The notes beneath the pieces are model-generated. The model saw only the letters and a program-made list of their open reading frames with translations, had not been told where the DNA came from and searched no databases. Shown one piece after another: positions 57,472 to 64,000 of a DNA stretch of 64,000 nucleotides (within the stretch, counting starts at the first letter, position 1; every line of letters begins with the position of its first letter). The DNA is from an uncultured Pelagibacteraceae bacterium (lineage in GTDB: Bacteria > Pseudomonadota > Alphaproteobacteria > Pelagibacterales > Pelagibacteraceae): assembly GCA_902595535.1 (NCBI GenBank), contig CACJQI010000001.1:124001-188000 (forward strand), read 5' to 3'. The translations under genes were made by a program, and so were the position numbers.

Positions 57472-58340
57472 CTATCTCTTTTTAAAATATATTCTAATGT
57501 ACCTTTTATATTTTTTGATTTTGAACCATATTTTTTTAAAGTTCTATTAATATCAATGATTATTCTATCACAATATTTTACTGCATTAGTATATCCAATT
57601 AAACTTATAAGTGTCGCTTTTCCTCTTTTTTGATCTTTTCCAGTTTGTTTTCCAGCTCTTTTGGAATTACCATGAAAATCTATCAAATCATCAGCTATTT
57701 GAAATAAAAGACCAATTTTAGAACCTAAATTTTCAAAGAATTTAATTTCTTGATTATTTTTTTTTTTGATTATTGCTGGGGCAGCACAGCAGAAACTAAA
57801 TAATTTTCCAGTTTTTTTAATCTCCATTTCAATAATTTTTTTTTTAGACACTTTTCTTTTTTCGTAACTAAGATCCAAGTATTGACCGCCAGCTATCCCT
57901 AAATGACCAGAACACTCTGATAATTTTTTTATTAGTTCAATTTTGATTTTATTGCTAATCTTTAATTTGGGGCTTGTTAAAATTTCACATGCCATTGTTT
58001 GTAGAGAATTTCCAGCTAATATTGCTGTAGATTCTCCAAATTTAATATGGGTTGATGGTTTTCCTCTTCTAATTTTATCATCATCCATGCATGGTAAATC
58101 ATCATGAATAAGAGTATATGCATGAATACATTCAACCGCTGCTCCAATTGCTATTAATGTTTTGTAATTAATAGACATCATTGAGCCAATATCGATTAAA
58201 ATTTTAGATCTAATCTTTTTTCCCCCGGGAAATAAACCATACTTCATAGCTAGAATTAATTTAGAATTGCTCTGTTTATTAAGAAAATCTTTTAAAAAAA
58301 TGTTTGTGTCTTTTGCAATCTTATTAAATTGATTCTTCAT
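57468..58340 (-). CDS. ispA: Farnesyl/geranyl diphosphate synthase
   Basis: A protein of 290 residues. The first aspartate-rich motif [14 protein letters not shown] is the short-chain bacterial type with the CxM spacer. The second is [23 protein letters not shown]. The substrate-binding [14 protein letters not shown] is near residue 35. It condenses IPP and DMAPP to a C15 (or related) product feeding ispB and bactoprenol synthesis. It sits between xseB and dxs with four-base overlaps on both sides. Confidence 0.94.
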   Translation of the reverse strand: MKNQFNKIAKDTNIFLKDFLNKQSNSKLILAMKYGLFPGGKKIRSKILIDIGSMMSINYKTLIAIGAAVECIHAYTLIHDDLPCMDDDKIRRGKPSTHIKFGESTAILAGNSLQTMACEILTSPKLKISNKIKIELIKKLSECSGHLGIAGGQYLDLSYEKRKVSKKKIIEMEIKKTGKLFSFCCAAPAIIKKKNNQEIKFFENLGSKIGLLFQIADDLIDFHGNSKRAGKQTGKDQKRGKATLISLIGYTNAVKYCDRIIIDINRTLKKYGSKSKNIKGTLEYILKRDR

Positions 58341-58573
58341 TTTTTTTTAATAATTTCTTTAACTTTTTTATTTGTTTTCTCACTTATTGATTTAAAGTTT
58401 TTATTAAATTCTTTTTCAATAATCTTATTTAATTTTAATAGTTTTTGATAGCTTTCAATAGAATTGTCTAGATCTTTTTCATTTTCTAAAGATTCTATTA
58501 TTTGATTTGCTTGATCTGTTAGCTCCTCAATTGAGCTTGAGATATTATCATGTGGCAAATTTTTATCTTTCAT
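58337..58573 (-). CDS. xseB: Exodeoxyribonuclease VII small subunit
   Basis: A protein of 78 residues, mostly helical. SIEELTDQANQIIESLENEKDLDNSIESYQKLLKLNKIIEKEF follows the XseB pattern (usually F-E-x-x-L-x-L-E-x-I-V-x-x-L-E-x-G-x-L-x-L-E). Position before ispA and dxs is the classical context and carries much of the assignment. The C-terminus is lysine-rich. Partner XseA is not in the window. Confidence 0.83.
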   Translation of the reverse strand: MKDKNLPHDNISSSIEELTDQANQIIESLENEKDLDNSIESYQKLLKLNKIIEKEFNKNFKSISEKTNKKVKEIIKKK

Positions 58574-58590
58574 ATAATAATTATTAATAC

Positions 58591-59523
58591 ATGAAAACTA
58601 TTCAATCAAATATCAAAAAAGCAAAAAAATATTTAGATAATGACGATTGCATAGCTATACCAACCGAAACAGTATATGGATTAGCAGGAAATGCATATTC
58701 AAACAAAGCAGTAAAAAAAATATTTAAGCTTAAAAAAAGACCACCTAATAACCCCTTAATTGTTCATTATTACAATATTAATAAACTTAAAAAAGATTGT
58801 AATATTAATGATAATTTTAAAAAGCTTTATAAGAAATTTTCCCCTGGACCAATAACCTATGTACTTAGTCTAAAAAAAAATTGTAAAATTTCTAAATTTG
58901 TAACCAACAATCAAAAAAGTCTTGCTGTCCGATTTCCTAAACATCCTCTATTTATAAAATTGCTTAAAAATTTAGATTATCCACTGGCTGCTCCAAGTGC
59001 AAATATATCAACAAAATTAAGTTCGGTTCAAGCTTCTGATGTTAAGGAGGAATTCGGATCAAAGGTTAAATATGTATTAAACGGAGGTAAATGCAATATA
59101 GGTGTTGAATCAACTATCATTAATCTTACAAATAGACCAACATTGTTAAGGTTTGGAGGTCTTGAATTATCTAAAATAGAAAGAATATTAAAGAAAAAGA
59201 TTTCAATTAATATTAATTCAAAAAAAAAAATTGCACCTGGTCAATTTCCATTACATTACTCTCCTGGAGTGCCATTGAGAGTAAATGTTAAAAAATCTAG
59301 ATCAAATGAGGCCTTTGTTTTGATTAAGAAAAGAAATATTAATTTTAAAAATTATTATTATTTAAGTAAAAAGAAAAATCTTAAAGAGGCTGCTAAAAAT
59401 TTATATTCCATATTAAGAAAAATTAAAAAAGATGGTTATAAAATGATTGCAGTAGAAAAAATTCCAAATATTGGTATCGGCAAAACAATAAATGATAGAT
59501 TATATAGAGCTTCTAAATACTAA
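58591..59523 (+). CDS. tsaC: L-threonylcarbamoyladenylate synthase (Sua5/TsaC)
   Basis: A protein of 310 residues. The YrdC domain (about 5-195) has AIPTETVYGLAGNA, KLKKRPPNNPLIVH, VRFPKHPLF, PLAAPSANIS and GVESTIINL. A linker with APGQFPLHYSPGVPLR leads to the C-terminal Sua5 domain (about 225-310). It makes the threonylcarbamoyl-AMP precursor of t6A37 in tRNA. The Sua5-type length makes it the two-domain form. It directly abuts the ABC ATPase gene (59523/59524), so it may head that unit. Confidence 0.93.
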   Translation: MKTIQSNIKKAKKYLDNDDCIAIPTETVYGLAGNAYSNKAVKKIFKLKKRPPNNPLIVHYYNINKLKKDCNINDNFKKLYKKFSPGPITYVLSLKKNCKISKFVTNNQKSLAVRFPKHPLFIKLLKNLDYPLAAPSANISTKLSSVQASDVKEEFGSKVKYVLNGGKCNIGVESTIINLTNRPTLLRFGGLELSKIERILKKKISININSKKKIAPGQFPLHYSPGVPLRVNVKKSRSNEAFVLIKKRNINFKNYYYLSKKKNLKEAAKNLYSILRKIKKDGYKMIAVEKIPNIGIGKTINDRLYRASKY

Positions 59524-60261
59524 ATGAAAAATTCAATTGAAGTAATTAATCTGTCCAAATCATATAAATTAAAACAAGCTGTAAATAGTATAAATTTTAA
59601 AATAAATGAAAATGAAATTGTTGGTTTACTGGGTCCAAATGGTAGCGGTAAAACTACCACAATTGGAATGATACTTGGTTTATTAAAACCAACTAATGGA
59701 AAAGTATTAATCAATGGAATGAATATTGAAAAAAATAAAATTTCACTACTCCATAAAATGAATTTTATTTCTCCATATATTGAATTACCAAAAAAACTTA
59801 AAGTTAAGCAAAATTTAATTGTTTATGGAAAATTATATAATATCAAAAATTTAAATCAGCAAATTGACTATCTATCTGATAAACTAAGATTAAATCAATT
59901 ACTAGATAAAGTTACAGGAGAACTTTCTTCAGGTCAAAAAAATAGAGTTAGCTTAGCAAAAGCATTAATTAACGATCCTACAATACTTTTACTAGATGAG
60001 CCTACAGCATCTTTAGATCCTGAAACTGGTGATTTTATAAGAACGTTTTTAGAAAATTATAAAAAAGAAAAAAAAATAGCAGTATTGTTAGCTTCACATA
60101 ATATGGATGAAGTTAAAAGACTTTGTAGTTCAGTGTTAATGATGAAAGATGGTGATATTATTGATAGAGGTGCTCCAGATGATTTAATTAAAAAACATGG
60201 AAGAAAAAACCTTGAAGAAGTGTTTTTAGAGCTTGTGAGAAATACAAATGAACTTGACTAG
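59524..60261 (+). CDS. ABC-2 type transporter ATP-binding protein
   Basis: A protein of 245 residues. Walker A GPNGSGKTTT lies near residue 38, the ABC signature reads LSSGQKNRVSLAKAL, Walker B is TILLLDEPTASLDPETG and the H-loop is ASHNMDEVKRL. It resembles exporter ATPases of the NodI/CcmA type. It overlaps the permease gene by 14 bases, so the pair forms a complete ABC-2 exporter. The substrate is unknown; lipid, polysaccharide or drug export are all possible. Confidence 0.9.
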   Translation: MKNSIEVINLSKSYKLKQAVNSINFKINENEIVGLLGPNGSGKTTTIGMILGLLKPTNGKVLINGMNIEKNKISLLHKMNFISPYIELPKKLKVKQNLIVYGKLYNIKNLNQQIDYLSDKLRLNQLLDKVTGELSSGQKNRVSLAKALINDPTILLLDEPTASLDPETGDFIRTFLENYKKEKKIAVLLASHNMDEVKRLCSSVLMMKDGDIIDRGAPDDLIKKHGRKNLEEVFLELVRNTNELD

Positions 60262-61039
60262 AATTTATGGTCTTTTTTTAAGACACTTTTATTTAATCTC
60301 AAGATCGTTTCCTAGAATATTAGATTTAATTTATTGGCCATCTATTCAAATTACTTTATGGGGTTTTATTTCAAATTTTTTTGCAGAGCATAGCACCTAC
60401 TATAACGGTGCAGTTGGTGTGATACTTTCATGTGCTATTCTTTATGACTTTTTATTTAGGACTAGCATAGGTTTTAACATGTTATTTTTAGAGGAAATAT
60501 GGAGTAGAAATTTTACAAATCTTTTTATTGCTCCGATGAAGATTAGTGAAATTATTACATCGTTAGTTATCACGGCATTAATTAGAGCTTTAATAGGTTT
60601 GGTTCCTGCAATATTACTGACTTCTCCTTTATTTGGAATTTCTTTATTGGACTTAGGTCTGCCATTAGCTTTTCTTTTTTTAAGTTTATATATTTTTGGA
60701 ATTACACTTGGATTATTTGTCTCAGCAGGATTGTTAAGATTTGGACCATCATTTGAAAATATTGCATGGTCTACTATGTTCTTATTAGCTCCTTTCGGAT
60801 GTATATATTATCCTGTTGAAACACTACCAGAAATTTTTCAATCAATAGCTTATGCCCTTCCACTAGTTTATATATTTGAGGAAGCTAGAAATATTCTTGT
60901 TAATCAATTAGTGAATTATGAGAACATTGTGCAAGCACTTTGTTTAAATACCTTATATCTAATTGTAGCTATATCATTATTTTATTATTCTTTTGATAAA
61001 GCCAGAGATAAAGGTACACTAATTAATATCGGAGAATAA
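60248..61039 (+). CDS. ABC-2 type transporter permease
   Basis: A protein of 263 residues with six membrane helices. MNLTRIYGLFLRHFYLISRSFPRILDLIYWPSIQITLWGFI opens the ABC-2 fold, and WSTMFLLAPFGCIYYPVETLPEIFQSIAYALPLVYIFEEAR is the conserved C-terminal half. ATG at 60248 falls inside the ATPase gene end. It forms the exporter with the ATPase. A convergent tRNA-Arg gene follows six bases after its stop. Confidence 0.88.
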   Translation: MNLTRIYGLFLRHFYLISRSFPRILDLIYWPSIQITLWGFISNFFAEHSTYYNGAVGVILSCAILYDFLFRTSIGFNMLFLEEIWSRNFTNLFIAPMKISEIITSLVITALIRALIGLVPAILLTSPLFGISLLDLGLPLAFLFLSLYIFGITLGLFVSAGLLRFGPSFENIAWSTMFLLAPFGCIYYPVETLPEIFQSIAYALPLVYIFEEARNILVNQLVNYENIVQALCLNTLYLIVAISLFYYSFDKARDKGTLINIGE

Positions 61040-61044
61040 ATAAT

Positions 61045-61121
61045 TGGTGCGCCTGCTAGGAGTCGAACCCAGAACCTCCTGATCCGAAGTCAGGCGCTCT
61101 ATCCAGTTGAGCTACAAGCGC
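61045..61121 (-). tRNA. tRNA-Arg (anticodon TCG)
   Basis: Reading the minus strand gives a full cloverleaf of 77 bases, including an encoded CCA (61045-61047). The acceptor stem GCGCTTG pairs with CAGGCGC (one G-U). The anticodon stem CCTGA/TCAGG encloses the loop CTTCGGA, so the anticodon is TCG (61085-61087 on the plus strand), reading CGA-type arginine codons. The T stem is CTGGG/CCTAG with loop TTCGACT. It lies between two plus-strand genes and runs opposite to both. Confidence 0.96.
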
Positions 61122-61144
61122 ATATAGTATTAATATTACATTTT

Positions 61145-62122
61145 ATGGAAAAAAACATTAATTTTATTGTTGAAGAAAGTGAGAACAATCTCAGGGTTGA
61201 TGTAATAATAAATAAACGCGAAGAGTTAATTAGTAGAACTAGAATTAAAAACTTAATTCTAAAAAACAAACTAAAGTTAAATAATAAAATTATAAAAAGC
61301 CCCTCAAAAAAAGTTATCACTGGTGATAAATTAAGTCTTAATATTCCAGAACCTGAAGAAGCTTATCTAAAGCCTTATGAATTTCAATTAGATATAATTT
61401 ATGAAGATGAAGATTTATTAGTAATTAATAAACCTGCCGGAATAATTATGCATCCTGGAGCTGGAAATTATGACAAAACAATTGTCAATGCATTAATGAA
61501 TTATGGTAAAGACTCACTTTCAAATATTGGTGACAAACTTAGACCCGGCATAGTTCATAGAATAGATAAAAATACATCTGGATTAGTTGTTGTTGCAAAA
61601 AATAATAAAACACATGAAAGTTTATCTAAGCAATTTAGTGACCATTCTATAACAAGAGTTTATCAACTTTTAATTTGGGGAAAACTTAGACCTTCTTATG
61701 GTAAAATAGATACTTTCATAACTAGAAGCTCAAAAAATAGACAATTGATGGAAGTTAGTCGTTCCAAGGGAAAGCGTGCAATAACAAATTATAAAACTAT
61801 AGAAATCTTTGAAAATAATAAAACACCAACATTAAGTTTAATTGAATGTAAATTAGAAACTGGAAGAACTCATCAAATACGTGTTCACATGACTCATATG
61901 GGAAATAGCATAGTAGGAGATGACAAATATAAAAAAAGATATAAAAAGTTAAAAAATGTTGATACTGGATTAGAAAATTTAATTTCTAAATTGAAAAGAC
62001 AGTTCTTGCATGCAAAAACACTAGGATTTATTCATCCTAAAACAAATGAAGAAATGATTTTTTCCTCAAATTTGCCAAAAGACCTAAATAATTTATTAAA
62101 AATGCTTAAAAATACTGGCTAA
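61145..62122 (+). CDS. rluD: 23S rRNA pseudouridine synthase, RluD/RluC family
   Basis: A protein of 325 residues. An N-terminal S4 domain (about 10-75: RVDVIINKREELISRTRIKNLILKNKLKLNNKII) precedes the RluA-type catalytic domain. The catalytic Asp is in RPGIVHRIDKNTSGLVVVAK (near residue 141), with LVINKPAGIIMHPGAGN and LETGRTHQIRVHMTHMGNSIVGD also conserved. RluD is the best match from size and S4 domain; RluC cannot be excluded. It sits just after the opposite-strand tRNA-Arg and just before rpoH, a common pairing. Confidence 0.9.
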   Translation: MEKNINFIVEESENNLRVDVIINKREELISRTRIKNLILKNKLKLNNKIIKSPSKKVITGDKLSLNIPEPEEAYLKPYEFQLDIIYEDEDLLVINKPAGIIMHPGAGNYDKTIVNALMNYGKDSLSNIGDKLRPGIVHRIDKNTSGLVVVAKNNKTHESLSKQFSDHSITRVYQLLIWGKLRPSYGKIDTFITRSSKNRQLMEVSRSKGKRAITNYKTIEIFENNKTPTLSLIECKLETGRTHQIRVHMTHMGNSIVGDDKYKKRYKKLKNVDTGLENLISKLKRQFLHAKTLGFIHPKTNEEMIFSSNLPKDLNNLLKMLKNTG

Positions 62123-62166
62123 TAAATCATTGAAAAATTATTATACTTAATTAAATAAATACAGCC

Positions 62167-63060
62167 ATGAGCACAACATATAACAATAACCTGCCAGCAC
62201 TTACTAACGAAGGAGGGCTTTCAGCATATTTGGAACAAATTAAAAAATTTCCTATGCTTGCAGCTGAAGAAGAATATATGTTGGCAAAAAATTGGAAAAC
62301 AACTGGAAATGTTAAAGCCGCAGAAAAATTAGTTACAAGCCATTTAAGATTAGTTGCAAAAATTGCAATGGGATACAAAGGATATGGTTTACCTGTAAAT
62401 GAAATGATATCTGAGGGGAATGTTGGTCTTATGCAAGCAGTAAAAAAATTTGAACCAGAAAAAGGTTTTAGACTTGCAACTTATGCAATGTGGTGGATCA
62501 AAGCTTCTATACAAGAATATATTTTAAGATCATGGAGTTTAGTAAAAATTGGGACAACTACAGCACAAAAAAAGTTATTTTTTAATTTAAAAAAAATTAA
62601 AAATCAAATTGCACCTCAAACTGAGGGTGATTTAAGAAGTGAACAAGTAAACGAAATAGCTAATAAACTAGATGTGAGTAAAGAAGAAGTTGTTTCAATG
62701 AATAGAAGACTTTCTGGAAAAGAGTTTTCTTTAAATGCTCAAGTTGGTGAGGATGGAGATGAATGGCAAGATTGGTTGGTAGATAAAGAATTAGACCATG
62801 ATTTAAAATTTGCACATCAAGAAGAAATGGAGCAGAGAAAAGATTTATTAAAAAGTTCGATTAAAGTATTAAATGATAGAGAAAGAGAAATTTTGTACTC
62901 AAGAAGACTTAATGATGATCCTATGACATTAGAGGATTTAAGTAAAAAATACAAAATTAGTAGAGAAAGAGTTCGTCAAATAGAAAATAAAGCATTTGAA
63001 AAATTACAAAAACATATGCTTCTTTTAGCTAAATCTAAAAATCTATTACCAGTTAACTAA
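62167..63060 (+). CDS. rpoH: RNA polymerase sigma-32 factor (heat shock)
   Basis: A protein of 297 residues. Region 2 includes [48 protein letters not shown]. The RpoH box follows directly as [12 protein letters not shown], which separates sigma-32 from sigma-70. Region 4 has [28 protein letters not shown]. It directs heat-shock transcription (degP and hflKC in this window are plausible targets by function only). The stop shares CTAA (63057-63060) with the convergent purA stop. Confidence 0.96.
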   Translation: MSTTYNNNLPALTNEGGLSAYLEQIKKFPMLAAEEEYMLAKNWKTTGNVKAAEKLVTSHLRLVAKIAMGYKGYGLPVNEMISEGNVGLMQAVKKFEPEKGFRLATYAMWWIKASIQEYILRSWSLVKIGTTTAQKKLFFNLKKIKNQIAPQTEGDLRSEQVNEIANKLDVSKEEVVSMNRRLSGKEFSLNAQVGEDGDEWQDWLVDKELDHDLKFAHQEEMEQRKDLLKSSIKVLNDREREILYSRRLNDDPMTLEDLSKKYKISRERVRQIENKAFEKLQKHMLLLAKSKNLLPVN

Positions 63061-64000
63061 ATATCAAAAGGATTCTCTACCAATATAGTATCATCTCGTT
63101 CTGGACTAGTAGAAATGCTTGATATTTTTGCGCCAATAAAATCTTCTATGGCATAAATATAATTTTTTGCATTTTCTGGTAATGCGTCCATATTCTTAAT
63201 TCCATTAGTTGAAGTTTTCCATCCTGGAAATGTTTTATAAACAGGTTCTATTTTTAATTGATCCTCAACCGCAGCAGGTAAATAGTCAATTTTTTTTCCA
63301 TCAAGTACGTACTCAACACACATTTTAATTTCATCTAATTCGTCAAGAACATCTAATTTTGTTAGTGCTATTCCATCAATACCAGAAACTTTTATTGTTT
63401 GTCTGACAAGTACTCCATCGAACCAACCACATCTTCTTTTTCTACTAGTAACAGTTCCAAACTCTTTTCCACGTGTTCCCAATAATTCTCCAATATCATC
63501 TATTAATTCCGTAGGAAATGGACCTTCTCCAACTCTTGTTGTATAAGCTTTTGTAATTCCTAAAACATAATTTATTGAGTTTGGGCCGCATCCTGTTCCT
63601 GTTGCAGCACTTGAAGCAACTGTATTTGAAGATGTAACATAAGGATAAGTCCCATGATCTACATCAAGTAAAATTCCTTGAGCTCCTTCAAATAAAATTT
63701 TTTTTTTTAATTTTTTAAATTCATCGATTTTAAGCCATACTGGTTGTGAATATTGTAATATTTGAGGTGCGATTTTAAGTAAATCAGATTTTAATTGCTC
63801 TTTTTCAAAAATTTTTTTTCCTAGACCTTTTCTAATGGCATTATGATGAATTAGCACAGACCCTAGTCTTTGATCTAAATTTTTTTCTGATCTTAAATCC
63901 ATAACTCTAATAGATCTTCTGCCTATTTTATCTTCATAAGCTGGTCCAATTCCTCTTCTAGTAGTTCCAATCTTACCTTTACCAGCAGCATCTTCTCTAA
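63057..64000 (-). CDS. purA: Adenylosuccinate synthetase, 5' part beyond window
   Basis: The reading frame is open to the window end, so only the C-terminal 314 residues are visible. The sequence [33 protein letters not shown] at the cut end matches PurA, as do [22 protein letters not shown] (IMP/GTP site), [20 protein letters not shown] and the [15 protein letters not shown] guanine-binding stretch. It converts IMP and aspartate to adenylosuccinate with GTP. An internal Met at 63902 is not the start. The P-loop at the N-terminus lies outside. Confidence 0.95.
   Translation of the reverse strand, partial: REDAAGKGKIGTTRRGIGPAYEDKIGRRSIRVMDLRSEKNLDQRLGSVLIHHNAIRKGLGKKIFEKEQLKSDLLKIAPQILQYSQPVWLKIDEFKKLKKKILFEGAQGILLDVDHGTYPYVTSSNTVASSAATGTGCGPNSINYVLGITKAYTTRVGEGPFPTELIDDIGELLGTRGKEFGTVTSRKRRCGWFDGVLVRQTIKVSGIDGIALTKLDVLDELDEIKMCVEYVLDGKKIDYLPAAVEDQLKIEPVYKTFPGWKTSTNGIKNMDALPENAKNYIYAIEDFIGAKISSISTSPERDDTILVENPFDI

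Overview
The window looks like a streamlined marine alphaproteobacterium of the SAR11 / Pelagibacter type. The DNA is strongly AT-rich, genes overlap or abut by a few bases, intergenic DNA is minimal, tmRNA is encoded by a circularly permuted two-piece gene, and the thymidylate synthase is ThyX. This assignment is inference from gene content, composition and gene style; no rRNA is present to confirm it.

Layout. (1) 1-21069 is a type IV pilus locus. A minus-strand operon runs pilM-N (fused), pilO, pilP, pilQ, pilB, pilC. A divergent plus-strand set follows: pilT, four minor prepilins (FimT/GspH-, PilV-, PilW- and PilX-like), a secreted unknown and a very large PilY1. The prepilin peptidase is encoded on the minus strand beyond it. 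A STAS protein and a HATPase (anti-sigma-like) lie at one edge, and two SpoIIE-type phosphatases (CHASE2-linked and GAF-linked) at the other, so a partner-switching circuit probably brackets the pilus genes. No major pilin gene is in the window. (2) 21074-29388 holds a D-amino acid dehydrogenase-like gene and the cell-shape operon mreB-mreC-mreD-mrdA-rodA, led by leuA. (3) 29489-34698 is a peptide-type ABC transporter with a fused double ATPase. (4) 34780-42691 holds ilvB-ilvN-ilvC, miaA and the membrane quality-control set hflK-hflC-DUF2065-degP. (5) 42741-46285 holds mrp, thyX, the permuted ssrA and a tiny accessory island. In the island, three small membrane-protein genes are separated by four direct copies of the ssrA 3'-end sequence. 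(6) 46285-64000 is housekeeping: ppdK, glyS, glyQ, an S49 peptidase, polyprenyl synthase, pdxH, aroC, dxs-ispA-xseB, Sua5/TsaC, an ABC-2 exporter, tRNA-Arg, an RluD-like pseudouridine synthase, rpoH and the 3' part of purA.

The most unusual region is 44769-46277. A core containing CAACAGAACG, taken from the end of the tmRNA coding piece, recurs four times in direct orientation and bounds single-gene segments. This resembles nested attachment sites of very small elements that insert at the end of ssrA; no integrase is present. Other notable points are a PilY1 whose von Willebrand A domain is split by a propeller-like insertion, a PilM-PilN fusion, a 30-nt perfect palindrome between the binding-protein and permease genes, and convergent genes that share the bases of their stop codons.
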